Assembly: GCA_029531795.1 (NCBI GenBank)
Contig: JAPEIS010000012.1
Span: forward strand, 558,001 to 622,000
Reading direction: 5' to 3'
Length of the DNA stretch: 64,000 bases
Origin: Sclerotinia nivalis
Taxonomy: Eukaryota; Ascomycota; Leotiomycetes; Helotiales; Sclerotiniaceae
Positions 1 to 12,267 of this stretch are shown here, piece by piece. Within the stretch, counting starts at the first letter, position 1, and each line of letters starts with the position of its first letter. The position numbers and the translations under genes were made by a program. The notes beneath the pieces were generated by a model that saw nothing but the letters and a program-made list of their open reading frames with translations, made no database searches and was not told where the DNA came from.

Positions 1-194
1 TTAAAAAGATGGTTTTATATTCGCTATCTATTTTTAAATATTTTATAATTATATAATATAATTCTAGTATAGATGGAATACGGAGGGGAAGAATGAGAGA
101 GAGAAATTTAATGATACTTGCAATTGTAGTAAGGTTTTCCAGATATTGTAGTTTCATGAGAAGCTCTATAGTTCTAAATTTGAAATGGCAGATT

Positions 195-686
195 TTAATG
201 GAGAAAGCGAAGCGAGAAATTCAAGGATGTGAGTATCCTGATGTACACAGTATTGAATGATTCAAGAGTTGTGCCTTTGATAAGGCCCAAAACATGATCC
301 ACGCCCAAGTCTTTCAGTAACTCAAGGTTCTTCGGCGATGACGAAGAAATTACTTCCAGTCCAGGTCCATCACCGTATTTATTTGATATAAACATGCGGA
401 GATACCCCCGTCATATGCTTTTTATCTTCGCAAACTAATGTTCCCGTTGTCGAATTTCTTCATAAATCGAGGTAGAGGATTTACTTTCAGAATTTGGTAT
501 AGAAGGCGGAAATTTAAGAAGTATGGACAAATATCTATAAAAACCTAATGCAGGAGTAACGACTCCACAACCGAACGATGCAGCTTCAACTAAGCTGACG
601 TGATTGGGAATATGGAATGCGATATCGCTTTTGACCATAACGCACGAAGCAAATGTTCCATTTTCTGGTTTAATATCAATTTCCAT
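195..686 (-). pseudogene. Remnant of a zinc-binding (MDR-type) enoyl reductase / alcohol dehydrogenase
   Basis: One minus-strand frame reads like the middle of a medium-chain reductase of the stand-alone (LovC-like) fungal enoyl-reductase type. The upstream half (435-686) has a GTFASCVMVKSD stretch and an SLVEAASFGCGVVTPALGFY stretch, as found just before the NAD(P)-binding Rossmann fold. The downstream half (195-395) has SSSPKNLELLKDLGVDHVL, matching the usual 'SPKN..L.K.LGAD.V' strand-helix of that fold. The halves are in the same frame but separated by TAG (435-437) and TGA codons, and the glycine-rich GGSSSVG loop expected between them is gone. Neither terminus of a full-length (~350 residue) enzyme is present. 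It is therefore a decayed fragment. No polyketide synthase gene lies nearby in the window to pair with it. Family assignment is by motif memory only. Confidence 0.55.
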
Positions 687-3600
687 GTTTCTATTAGACT
701 TTACTTGACAAACCTATAGTATTACAAAGAAAAAAAACCTCGTGCTCCATCACTGCAATTCTGTCCTCCTTCTTTTAATATTCTTCACACTTTTCCCTAT
801 TTCCACCACTATCCCCTCAAAATTCACGTCTCACAACCGTGTTTCCTCATGTTATCTAACCCTCTTCTCTCAACTACATTACCGGAATTTAATTTTCCTT
901 GTGAATCATACGTACCATTTGATATTGCTCAATAAAGAACATTCTCAATGTGCTGATTGTAGATGAAGATCAAACATTGTTAACAGCAAGCAGCACCTAC
1001 TCAATCACTACCCCGCATTTACCCCTAAGCCCCAGACTAAAATTAAGCGAGAATTGGTTTTCGCCGAAAACTGTGATTTGGTCATTGAGCCTCATCGGCT
1101 CACAATTTATAATCACGAGTCTGATAAACATGTAGCGACTCAATGCGTTGATTATTCGCTTATGAAAACAGAGGTCGGCATTTTTGCTTATTGGTTTAGT
1201 TGAACTTCTAAAATATATGAGCTGTTGGATTTTATATAGTAAATATAATAACTCGATTGCTATTAGAGTGAACAACCAGTTAGCCGGCTTCACAGCAATG
1301 ATCGTAACAACTAATATAAATCAATCAATTAACGTTCCGAAACAATAAGTGAGGATATACCCTCACTGATTAGCAATGAATCAATTGAAAATTTTGAAAG
1401 TTTGTTGATTTTGAAGTTGTTTAAGAGTGATTTGTAGTATACTTGAGATTATTTGAAGGATTTTTCGAATGTTTTGACTATTTATAACTTACGGAAAACA
1501 TATCGAAACAAAGAAATTCTAAAGGATTTCTTGAGGAAATTGGAAATTAGAAAGTGAAAATAGTATATCTTCATTTTTGTAATTATCTCTATATCGAATG
1601 AGAATCATATATTAACTAATTAGCAATTAATTAATCAATTATATTGATTAATAAAGAGATCAGGATATTAACAATCAATCAATTAAGAATTAGAGGCTCG
1701 TTGATAACTAAGGGACTGACTGATTGATCACCCCGGTGGCTATCCAGATGTTCTTTTGACTGATTTGCTATCAGAATGTTGGCTTTTGGTTAGATAAACG
1801 CAATTTTAGCTTATAATCACGTAGTCATTTGTAGCTACATGCAGGGGGGATTTTTTTGAGTCCTTCGAATAATCAGTCTTTTTATTTTATTTTAGATACC
1901 ACTTGTGTACAACTCATCACGTTGCTTATTCTACCAATTTAACATTATGACATAGGTAATCCTAATAATATTTTCAATTACTTTCTCTGTTTCCCCTCGC
2001 AGCGTCCTATTGGGGCGCATGAACTCGATCTGCCCTATTTCAGAGTACGTCCATAACACAAGCGAAAGCTAGGGCTGGAATAGGAGTCTGTGCCTATAAT
2101 TTCAATCACGCGCTAGGGCTGTAACCACAGTCCATCAATATCCCGAACCAAAATTGATTAGTGCATTGTCTAGCCTCTAGTTCTGGTTGACATCACATGA
2201 TTTGAGTTTGAGAGAAGAAGAAGGATGTTTTATTCCGAATAATTGATTAACTAAGATCTATCAACAGGGCAAATGGCACCGCTAATGGAGTAAATACCAA
2301 CTAACTTAAAACATTTTTACTCAATTGGGCCAAGTCACTCGAGAAATGCAAACATACTAGTTTAACTTCTATTTTGGCTGCACAATACTCTAAACCCTAA
2401 ATTTACATACTAGAGCTCACATACCAGCACAAGGCTGAATATGCAACCATCTAGTTTATCTACTATGTACGAAAGGCTTCGAACTCCAGCATAAAGCCAG
2501 AGTATCAATGCCCTCCCACCCAGATCGCATTTGACCTGCATAGACAAACCTGTCTACTGCCTGTACGATCTGAGGCCCCTTTCACCCGCCTTACCCCCAT
2601 TCCACCACCAGCTCGCATTTGACCCGAACAGATAAGACTATCTGCCGCCTGTACGAACTGGCTTCCTCCCTTCCATCTCGTCGTTCGTCCTTCGATCGTA
2701 TCGTATTCTGTAATCAAGATTAGCGTAAAGTTTAGAAAGAAGTAACTTACAGTGAACACTGGAGAAAGCTCGAGCCACCACCTCCTATCAAGTAAACTTG
2801 ACCCCGAAGCAAACTCCAATGCTGAAGAAAGAAAAGAAAATTGAGGTGGGAATTTGGTCCTTCTTATACCCGTGGAAATTCTGCTAACTTTTTTAGCGCC
2901 ATTTGTCGATTTGAAGCAAACAGGACAAACATGTCCATTTCAAGTTAATGCATACTGCGTGAGGGAGTCTTCGGGATAAATTTCCATTAGTTCACTGACT
3001 AAGTACCTCCTGAATCATGTAAAGGTATAGACCAAGCGACAGCGTTGGTTGCGGAGAATAAACTAGATGGTTGAATGATGTAATCCATTCAAAAAGGATG
3101 CTCCAGGGAAAGGTATTGGCTGCTTAGAATCAACACATTGTTTTAGCGATGATGCTATTTGATATGCTACAAACAGATTTTAATTGTGTGTGAATTGGAA
3201 ATGTGTGCTTGGAAGAATTTAGATATGTCACGCCTGTACATACTCACGAATATGAAGTGAAGACCAAGAGGTAGATGTTGCATCGCATATTTAGTTGTTG
3301 CCATAGGAATAGAAAACATATAGATTACTGTGAGTTACTGCTCACATGTGGCGTTGCAATAGATGGTATTTTACCACGGTGGGTTGTGGCATGGGGCATG
3401 GGGCTCTATTGGCAGGTGCATAGGGGTGGCGAGTAAAAGTACATTCGCAGTTTCCTCACTTCCACAGCAATACTAGATTTAACCCTTCAGTTGTGTAAGA
3501 AGAAATTACATACAATATCAATCTACTTTCAGTCCTTCTATACTTGAAGAATATTCTTGAAATTCTATGCTGATGACCACCCATATCAATTTTTGAATAT

Positions 3601-5780
3601 AATTCATATGGGGAAGCTCTTTGAAGCCTCGAAGGTAAGATCATCACCGGAACAAACAAGTCATAAAAAATTTCCCGAGAATCTTTCGAGCACTGACATT
3701 GTTCAATCCGCCCCACAGTAAGAAACCCAGAACACTGCACATATGGAAACATGACCTGAAGTAATTAACATCTGAACGTGGAGATCCAATTTAACGATGG
3801 CAGTTTCAATTATTGGAATCAAGACACTCATTTATAGCACTGCTATTCGTATTAACTTCACGCGTAGATATTCGGAACCTAATGCCCGATGCACGACGAA
3901 TCTAAACCAAATACCTCTCTACAGTACCACCAACTCAAGACTCGGTCGAACTAGACGAAGCAGAGAGAACATATTAGAACGAAGAACAATATATCTTACA
4001 AGTGAACAATAGTTTAACAGCGCTTGTGCTATGGTTGAGGGTTCGTTTAGATGAAATGCAGGACTGCAACTAAAGTTGGACAGTGATTACTATTTAGCGG
4101 GGACGAACGGTATTATTACATGAGACCAAATTACTTCATATATGATTTCGTAGGATTTAAATGAACTGATCGAACGATGCTGACACAATGTCATTAATTC
4201 AGATCATCGAAAAGAAAAGGAAGCGAGAAATATGCGTCATCGAGTCCGATACCTAAATCATAGCTTGTCTGAAGCCACGACGGGGACTCGTACAATATAC
4301 GGCATAGGAAGATACATATTCATACGCATAGGCAGGATTCTAAGGAAGGAAGGAAAGCAGATATTAGAGAATTTTTAGCATTCGCTGGCCAGCAAAAGTC
4401 CAAGAAAACCGATAAGCATCGCAAATTTTGAAGAAAAAGCCATCGAAAGACCGAAATTCTTCCCTACGAACAGCGCACACCTCCTTCTCCTCGATTTACA
4501 TGTCTCGCATCCTCGATCCAGCCTCGAAGCCAATCACTTGTATCTATCTTATATGGATCCTTCGAATGTGGGAAGATTGTGGAATCATCTTCGCAGATAT
4601 TTTCTGTGAATCGCTTACGGAACATGGAAAAGTAGTGTGGACGGGGATTGAATTTAGGGTCAAACTAAATTTGCTGAATGGAGGATAAAACGGTCATGCA
4701 TTACTGACAATAACGAACTTCGATTACCAGAAACAAATATCTACGGAGGGTTAAGAACCTCATTTTGACATTCGTCGCCGGGGATGGGGATGAATGTGAT
4801 TTTTTTTGCTTTGGTGAGCTAGAGCAGCGGAGTCGAAAATTTCCTCTCTGGAAAACTCGGGCAAGTCAAGACATTTTATTTCCATTACCTGCAGTCACTT
4901 ACTTCACTGGTACGAGAATGCGTGCTCAGCAGTAGATGATTTCAATGGCTGGTATCTCCATTTGTGCGAGAATACAGGTAGTGAGTACATCGGATTTTAT
5001 AGCAGCATATTCAGATGAGCTTGCCGTATGAGCAGACGCGCAAGCAGGAAGTATTTGACTTTCAGTGGAAGTGGCTCACAAGTTTTAGGGTTACCTCGTA
5101 TAGTTACAAATTCTCATCAATACCTTGGATATTGGACCTTCACATCAAACTGAATTTCGGATATTGGGGCACGCCTCCTCATCCTACTCATTCGACCGAC
5201 CTCCCTTTTCGATTCTATCTCGAAGAATGTACCTTTGTCTTATCTAACTATCGATCAATGAATAGAAATCTCCCAGTGTTATAATTAGTATACGATAGCG
5301 TAATAGTGGCTTATGTTAAGGCTATACTACGAACGGCAGTATGTATGAAGTTCAATCTCACCTACGGTTGTACATAATCCAAATGCATCAGTATTCAGAA
5401 CATTCTAAATCTGATATACCCGAATTGATTAGAAATGCCTTCAAAATATACAAATTCCAGTATTTCAGTATTTTCCCAATATTAGAACGATTTGTAATAT
5501 TCTTGATGATATAACATTCGATAATAATTAAAGAAATATCTACTAATAATTCGATATATATATCACTGAAATGTAGCGTATTTCAAACACGGAAAATACT
5601 AATTACAACACTGGTAATATCAGCGAATTTTGACATTTCTTTTTAATAAGGTTGGTTGTTTTCATACTTTCCTGGTGGTTTGTATAATATTTTCCGTCCA
5701 TGTTCAACGTTCGGTTTGGGCACATGTCCGTTTGATAAGAGTCATGTGTCGGCGATAAGAAAATAAATGTCATACTCCGC
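687..5780. other. Gene-poor AT-rich region
   Basis: About 5 kb with no gene I recognise. Open frames at 3456-3752 (minus), 4428-4688 (plus) and 5015-5284 (plus) are short and lack family motifs or convincing splice context. At 1630-1652 there is a perfect 10-bp AT inverted repeat with a 3-nt loop, probably trivial given the composition. An imperfect 48-bp direct repeat at 2525-2660 is listed separately. Confidence 0.6.
2525..2660. repeat. Two imperfect 48-bp direct repeats, each with a small hairpin
   Basis: Copy A is 2525-2572 and copy B is 2613-2660. Both begin TCGCATTTGACC and end CTGTACGA(T/A)CTG, with roughly ten mismatches between them. At the same offset each contains a 5-bp inverted repeat with a 4-nt loop: AGACA-AACC-TGTCT at 2542-2555 and AGATA-AGAC-TATCT at 2630-2643. 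The stems differ by a C/T change on one arm and the matching G/A change on the other, so pairing is kept. The 88-bp spacing is not a multiple of three, which argues against a protein repeat. Confidence 0.7.
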
Positions 5781-5783
5781 AGA

Positions 5784-5792
5784 CTATATAAT
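5784..5792 (+). promoter_or_regulatory. TATA-like box of the HET-domain gene
   Basis: CTATATAAT lies about 65 bp upstream of the first in-frame ATG (5855) of the HET gene, a plausible TATA position for a fungal Pol II promoter. Seen in sequence; promoter function is inferred. Confidence 0.45.
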
Positions 5793-5854
5793 CTACGGAC
5801 ATTTTACACAGAACTAAGCAGCTTGCTTCATTGAGCCCCACAGAGAAATTCGTT

Positions 5855-7132
5855 ATGACAAGAAAGCAGCCGATATCCACATTTGAATACCAGCCTTTAG
5901 ATCCAGATCAACCGACTGCAATTCGGATTTTGGTTTTAAGTGGGGGTTGTGGCGATATTCCCATTGAAAGCTCGATCCTCCACATCGACTTAAGAGCTCC
6001 CTCAGTCACTGTAAAATACGAAGCTTTGTCATATGAGTGGAAAGAACCCAGCAGCGACGACCCTTTTATACTTGTGAACAGCTGCAAATTTCAAATCCGA
6101 AAAAATCTGTACGATGCATTGTTACAGTTAAGGCTTGTTGATGAAGATCGATATTTATGGATAGATGCTCTGTGTATCGATCAGACGAATCACCTCGAGA
6201 GAAATCGCCAGGTACAGGTAATGCAGACAATCTACAGGAGAGCACAAAGAGTCATTCTCTGGCTAGGCCCTGCAAAGGATGACAGTGACCTTGCAATCGA
6301 AATTCTACAGATAATGGAAACTACCCGTATTGGAGAAAGACAAATTGTGGAATCTACAACCAGAAATCGTAAAGCTTGGCGTGCAGCACTCCTCGCCTTT
6401 TGCCAACGCTCATATTGGCGCCGTGTCTGGATAATGCAGGAAATATGTCTTGGTCAGGAATATGTAGTACACTGTGGTGGCAAAAGTATCTCAGGCAATA
6501 CCTTTGACGAATCCTTCAAGAAGTTGACGAGATCGAGGGATCCTGGGGATACTTGGAACGATATCTTGAAAGAAACTCTGGCAGTCCGGCATATCACTAT
6601 GTTTAGATATTGGGCACAAAGAGGACAACTCTTCCGCCTGGGACAGTGTCTGAATATTTGCCTGGATAGTTTCATTGCCACAGAGCCTAGAGACTTTGTA
6701 TATGGAATACGTGGTATTGTTAGTGACTGTGCGAATGATGAGCTAGTTCCTGATTACCAAAAATCTCTGAAACATGTATTTTTCGACACAGTTCCTATTC
6801 TGAGACGTTCTTCCAATTCGTCGGTACAAGTCGTTACTAAGCTGGCGAAAAAGCTTGGCTTGACCGAGGACGATGATGTGCAACTGTGCTTATCAGAAAT
6901 GGAGGATGGCAACCATGGAGTCGAAAAATCTAAGAGAACAATCCAGAAAGACTATCCCTGGGGGATGAGGAAAAGGCTGCAGAGAAGAAACCGGAGGGGG
7001 ATTGGAAATGGAAAAAGCGGCAGGAAAGACTACGATTGGCAACTTGACCCAAAAGGAGCTGAATATTCAGACTTAGAGGACTGTGAAAGCGTAGAAAATT
7101 CTCCGGGTGAAGCTTCTGGTTTTGAAGAATGA
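5855..7132 (+). CDS. HET-domain (heterokaryon-incompatibility) protein, 425 aa
   Basis: Single exon, no intron needed. The start is the first in-frame ATG after the TATA-like box; the frame is open 24 nt further upstream, but only from a TTG. The N-terminal half is a textbook HET domain (PF06985): YEALSYEW at about residues 55-62, LWIDALCIDQTN at 101-112, then the helix ending RRAQRVILWLGP, then RSYWRRVWIMQE at 185-196. TEPRDFVYGIRGI at about 280-292 corresponds to the 'RPRDKVYALLGL' block that usually follows. The C-terminal ~120 residues are charged and low in complexity (basic KRLQRRNRR, then acidic), shorter than the long tails of many HET proteins. HET proteins trigger incompatibility cell death when non-self hyphae fuse; most genomic copies have no assigned partner, so the specific role here is unknown. 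No NACHT, WD40 or Goodbye domain is fused to it. Confidence 0.93.
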   Translation: MTRKQPISTFEYQPLDPDQPTAIRILVLSGGCGDIPIESSILHIDLRAPSVTVKYEALSYEWKEPSSDDPFILVNSCKFQIRKNLYDALLQLRLVDEDRYLWIDALCIDQTNHLERNRQVQVMQTIYRRAQRVILWLGPAKDDSDLAIEILQIMETTRIGERQIVESTTRNRKAWRAALLAFCQRSYWRRVWIMQEICLGQEYVVHCGGKSISGNTFDESFKKLTRSRDPGDTWNDILKETLAVRHITMFRYWAQRGQLFRLGQCLNICLDSFIATEPRDFVYGIRGIVSDCANDELVPDYQKSLKHVFFDTVPILRRSSNSSVQVVTKLAKKLGLTEDDDVQLCLSEMEDGNHGVEKSKRTIQKDYPWGMRKRLQRRNRRGIGNGKSGRKDYDWQLDPKGAEYSDLEDCESVENSPGEASGFEE

Positions 7133-8146
7133 AGTATTTAGTATGGGAACGGCACATCACTGGTCTAGTGGTAGGGCATCTATCCCTAGCAGTACTTTGT
7201 TTAATCCAAGAGATTCGCTAAGTGATTTTTTGACGCTGCTCACTGCTTCCAAAAAGTATTTAGAATTCAGTCGGGAAGTTATTGTGGCCTAAAAAAGAAG
7301 CTTTGCACTTTAAGCCAATCCAAAGCGTATTTCCATCCTTTGAACCACAATTTGGGTAGAAATACGAAACTTACCGCACTTTGCGGGTAGTATGTATATG
7401 TGACGGGATATTTCCTCGACCCTACAGGCTTCATAAGAAGCTTATAGAATAAGTGGCGTGCGGTAGTTGACCGGTAGAAGGTGCACAAAAGCTTTTCCGT
7501 CATACGGTCTCGTGAGAAGCCGAGATGCTTGTATCCAAGGAGATGTTATGAAAGTGCGAAAATCTTCTCTAAGTGGATTCATTTTTGTGCAAGATATTTT
7601 TTTCAAATGTGTTGGATTGGCACGAAGTACGTACTGTTCCCTTGCAGACTCACAGAACAGGATCTGACATCAACAAAATTCGCGAATTTTTGTGGAAAGG
7701 TGAGAGGGCGGTAGCAACTTCAAAACAACAACTTTAAAATAGTAATATTACAGTAAATTATCTTCAAAGTTGGTAGAAATTTAGAATCTAACGTACATAT
7801 ATAAAAGGAAAGTTCCGGTGTTTGTTTTCAAATCAAAACTTCTCAAGCACGTCCTTAAAGCGTCCACATATGATCATTAACGCGGCCACTGAATGGTGGC
7901 CCCATTCACAGACTTCACTCTTTCCTGTGAATTGAATCCATAATAGCTACCCATTCGATCTGATTTATTTGTCGCGTAGAATTAACCCCCGTATTGGGAT
8001 TGAAAACATCCGTTCATTCACTCGTTGTATCAGTTCTCAATACGAATTTGGAAATCACCGCACTTTGCTCATTTATTGCCACCACCAAAAAATGGACAAC
8101 AACATAGAGTGGGTAAACCTGACCCAAAAACTCTCTTACTGGCTAA
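7133..8146. other. Intergenic region with a tRNA-like remnant
   Basis: No protein family recognised. It contains the tRNA-like element at 7156-7231 described separately. A short frame at 7969-8157 ends in a stop just before the kinase-like sequence. It could be a frame-shifted 5' piece of that gene (it contains an ATG at 8092), but I cannot show this. Confidence 0.5.
7156..7231 (+). other. tRNA-like remnant (5' half with A-box, Pol III-type T-run)
   Basis: TGGTCTAGTGG at 7161-7171 fits the A-box / D-arm of tRNA genes, closest in my memory to tRNA-Gly. ATCACT (7156-7161) can pair with AGTGAT (7221-7226) about 60 nt downstream like an acceptor stem, and six T's follow at once (7226-7231), as in a Pol III terminator. 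However, no good anticodon stem or GGTTCGA B-box is visible between them, so this is not a functional tRNA by inspection. A decayed tRNA or tRNA-derived SINE head are both possible. Confidence 0.3.
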
Positions 8147-9184
8147 CAAGTCTCTAGCCGCATCTATACTGAGGGAGTGGAATTTGAATTAAAAAGCAAG
8201 GTCGATTTGGGAATTGACGAAGATACTACCTCTTGCAAAATAACCAGGTTCTTCGAACCACCAACACTCTCTTGTGTGATGGAAGTGTAGCTATTGAACC
8301 AGCCTGAAAGCAAACGGGCTGTGCTCAAATTGTTTGACCGGCGGTTTGCATCTCAACTTCGGTCTGACTACAAGATTGGACCAGTCACAGTGGCTAAAGA
8401 GACGGCGTTTGGCGATTGTGTTAAAAGTGGTGATGCGTCGAAGTTCGTGGATCGACTACGGAACGATGAGGACTTTGAGGAACCCGAGGAAGGCTGGAAC
8501 ATGGGGGAAAATGAAGCATACCTCTATGATCTGTGTCTTGATATGTATGAAGCTGAGGTGGCTGTGTATCAAAAATTGGAACAATTGCAAGGCAAGGAGA
8601 TCCCACGACTATTGGCCCAGGTCCGATTGCAACCAACTACCGCATTTGGTACAATGCCTAGTGACGCAATGGAATTCTTCGAGATCAAGGGTGTTCTGAT
8701 AGAGCTTATCGATGGGTATACATTATCAGAGATGCTAACAAAAGCCCCAAGAGAAGACTGGGGAGATATTTGTCACGAGGCGGTTCGTGTTGTTCGGCTT
8801 CTCGATGACTACTCCATTTTGAATAAAGACGTGAGGCCTTCAAACATGATGATTACCGGCGGGTCTACACGGGATAATTATCGCGTTGTTATGCTGGACT
8901 TCGCGCAGTGTGTATTCCGAGAATTAGAGGAGACGGATAAGCAATGGGGTAGAAAAAAGTGGAACCAGGATGAAGAAGGTGCGATTGGGCTGGTTATGAG
9001 ACACAGATTGAAGCAGCTTGACTATGATTTTTGGTTCGATCATTCCAATCATTTCTTGGAATGGGCGGAGACAGAGTTTCCTTCAGATGAGAGTGAGAAT
9101 GGCGAGGGTCCCGAGCCTGATGCCTCCAAATTCTCTCAGCTGCTGGTTTCGGTGCCAGAAATAGAAGATCGTGGTAAGGCATAA
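8147..9184 (+). pseudogene. Kinase-fold fungal protein with an in-frame TAG near its N-terminus
   Basis: The long open part (8291-9184) begins with a stretch ending AVLKLFDRRFASQLR, typical of a large fungal family of eukaryotic-protein-kinase-like proteins. Later come VLIELIDGYTLSEML (hinge region), NKDVRPSNMMI (catalytic-loop equivalent of HRDxxxxN, with D and N kept) and VVMLDFAQC (DFA in place of DFG). The same frame continues upstream of TAG 8288-8290 with coding-like text ending FFEPPTLSCVMEV, which this family normally has just before the 'LKLFDRRF' strand. TAG therefore looks like a nonsense change, most simply CAG to TAG. A further in-frame TAA lies at 8144, and the true start codon is not identified. 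Removing the TAG by a GT-AG intron (about 8202-8290) would also delete the conserved-looking segment, so I prefer pseudogene. Activity and substrate are unknown. Confidence 0.6.
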
Positions 9185-11231
9185 GACTTATCTTCGAAGA
9201 ATAGTCGCATTTTCAAATACCTTGAGGCTTTTAGCTGTAGATACACGCGACTCATATATCTCCCCTAAGATTTTACCATTTAAGCTCTTTCTTTACATAA
9301 GTTAGATCAAGATACTTTTTGTGGCAATTATATCCAATGCATGAAGGCGAGAAATTTCCCCATGCCCATTCTAAATCAGACGCTCTAAAACCAGACTCTT
9401 CTGATCATCGAGACGTCTTTATATTGGAATAATTACAACAAATTGCTAGGTATAAAATTTTCTAGGTTATTCCTAATACGCTTCCGCAAAAACCGCATTT
9501 CACAGAATTGAATTGGATGATATAACAACTAATCAGCTGATTTACCAAGTATCTCAATAAGAAACAAACGGCAAAGACCGGCTTGAAACATATTGTCGCA
9601 TCACCTCAAATCAATCTATCTAACTGCCTTGTATATGCACAACCAAGATGGAACCGAAGCAGGCACTCGTGACACTTTGACACCAACAATATCACGAGCA
9701 TACCACGTGATGCGGATTCGCGTCCACACTAGTAAGTTTATCCTCAGTTTTCAGATACATATTAGTGATTATCTTTGAGGCCTTTAGAGAATTGCACTCT
9801 ATACTCTAACTCTAACTCCAAATCATAAGATCCAGCAAGCGAACGTGTCATTGCCCTAGACCTAGGCCCGCTCAACCTTACCGAGATGAATGACGTAAGC
9901 TAATCCCGCATATTCGACTGCGGAAATCATTAACCAGCAATGTCTGTGCCTCGAGGCAGAAGTCACCATCAAATGCCATAGAACCTCTTCCAGCACATAT
10001 AGCCAGGCTAGAATAGACACGAGGCTTTCAACAAACAAAATATACTCCAAAAGATTTGAAAGCAGTTTAAAAGGCCCTGCTTCAGCCTCGAGCTCCTTTG
10101 AGTGCGGAATATATATCCCCTGCCGAATTCGTGTGATTTACTACCTCTCTGTTTTAAGGGGCCAGGCTTGAACTTTGCGTATTCTCTGCTCGCTTTACAA
10201 TATCCCATAACCTGGAACGGAATTCCACACTCCAGAAGAAATTTCGAATACACCACCAATGAAGTATGATGGTCTGCGTCTGGGATTTATATATAAGATA
10301 TTGAATTCTATGTAAAAGCGGTGCCTATTGCATTAACACATCCATGGATACAAAATTCAAAAGCTTTGAAACTGGAGCATTAGGAGGCCAGATACGAAGT
10401 AATCATACCAACAAGTGATTTTGCGTTAAGATTTATCACGCAAAACGATAAGGATGATCGATATACAAGCAAGAATGCGAGTTCGTATTGTTTTGAGAAG
10501 GTTTTCTTATTTATCTATAGTATGTATCTTATATGGATCTAGTGGTGGGAGTAGAGTATTGTGTTGTAATTGTTGGTATCTTTATTATTATTTATCTATA
10601 TGTTTAGGAACCTTGGGTTTTATGCTCTTTCTATCGAGTTCTAGTAAAAAACTAGTTTTCTAGATTAAGTTCTTACCCCCATGATACTTTAACAGCTGAT
10701 CGAGCATCCCTCTTAACATCTTCTCATTTCGACTCGAACATGAACAAGGTTTCGCGAACCTTTTCATAGCCCCCCCCGCCCCCCTCCTTTCTCTTTTTTG
10801 GCTAACCACGACTCATCAAAAGCACTTAGTTAGACGAACGATAACTGTATCCGTTCCAGGAACCTCGTACAATCAAACATGCCCAAAGCCCTCTAGAAAA
10901 AAAAGAAGAGAAATTCAAAAATCGAGTTTATATCTTCAGTGACATCGTGAAGATTCTCTATGATATCATTCTAGACAACCGATGAGGGTTGATCTACTTG
11001 CTACCGATATCCACGAGCAACTCCATCCATACCATTACATATTTGCACACTCAACAGATTACCACCTTCCTTCATCTTTCTTTCCCTACATCACCTCACC
11101 TCATTTCACTATCCCCATCACCATTCCATCTCCAAAACCTCCTTTAATTATCACAAGAGACCGCCTATTTCTAGATCCCCTCACTTAATTACATATAAAT
11201 AATCAGCACCCGATCACCATAAAAATATTTT
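9185..11231. other. Intergenic region left of the copia element
   Basis: No gene recognised. Two overlapping minus-strand frames (9862-10050 and 10008-10259) lack motifs. A C/G homopolymer-like tract lies near 10770-10785. The last five bases (11227-11231, ATTTT) are the left target-site duplication of the copia insertion. Confidence 0.55.
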
Positions 11232-11781
11232 TGTGAGAATTCCTAATAAGTTATTAAAACACTTAATAATATTTACCGAACCAATAGTTATATGATCACG
11301 TGATATATTAATAATATGATTTCATATTATTAAATTTTATTATTATATAAAATTTCGATCATATATCATATCAGAATGATTTATAATGGAATAGAATGAA
11401 ATGGAAGCATATAGAATTTTCTTATTCTCAGATTGAATACTATTGGTTATTATTTCCTTTTATTATATAAAATGATTCTATAAGATTCGATTTAAATCGA
11501 TCTTATTTATAATCATAGAATAGTGTAGAATCTCATTAAAATCTATAAATACGAAGATCTTCTTCAAAGAATTCTTCGAAAAAAAAAAAAAAAAAAAAAA
11601 AAAATAAGCAGATAAAAAATTCAATATTCAATATATATATAATTCTGACTTCAATATTCTATTGTTCATATATTCGATCACTCCTAAGCTAAATACGACT
11701 AAGTCTTCCACTATTATAATAAATAATATTATAGTATTATTATTATATTATTTATTATTATCCGATCAACCTCCTACGAGA
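11232..11781 (+). repeat. 5' LTR of the copia element (550 bp)
   Basis: Begins TGTGAGAATTCC and ends CTCCTACGAGA; the terminal dinucleotides are TG...GA rather than TG...CA. It contains a 26-base A-run (11579-11604) and the palindrome ATCACGTGAT near its 5' end, which includes a CACGTG E-box core. Confidence 0.95.
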
Positions 11782-11793
11782 GGTTATGAGCCC
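11782..11793 (+). other. Primer-binding site, complementary to the anticodon loop of tRNA-iMet
   Basis: GGTTATGAGCCC follows the 5' LTR directly. Its complement, GGGCTCATAACC, is the anticodon stem-loop of initiator tRNA-Met (anticodon CAT), not the tRNA 3' end. Established precedent: Drosophila copia and yeast Ty5 prime from a cleaved 5' half of tRNA-iMet. Inferred here from the match alone. Confidence 0.75.
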
Positions 11794-12267
11794 GGCTAGT
11801 CAAATACTAGCTTAAAAAGGGGTACTAGCTCGATTCAAAGCTATAATATTATAGCTATTGAGCTGTCGAATATCACTATATCGATATAATATCAATATCA
11901 TATTGAATTATTATCGAAATATACTAAAATAAACCCTAAGGCCTGCGTCCCTAAAGCTAAACCTAATTGAGTGAATAAAATTAGGTCCCTAGACGATATA
12001 TTTAAGCTATACGCTACCCATAGCGGGTGATATATCAATTTCTTCATACCAAGGTGCCCTAGCTTATTTAGGCTTTATTTTATAAAGTTTAAAATAAAGA
12101 TCTAATTTAAGAGGTGGCTGGTTTATTATACCGAAATCGATCTAATTTCGATATTAAATCGAATCACTATCGAATTCCATTCAAATTTTAATACTAAATT
12201 CATCAAAATTAGTATTAATACTATACTAGATTAAAAGTCCATATAGCTTACGTATAAAAGCTTAAAA

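Noticed and set aside
2505..2819. 104-codon minus-strand open frame over the 48-bp repeats
   Set aside because: The repeats are out of phase with each other in this frame, and the peptide looks random.
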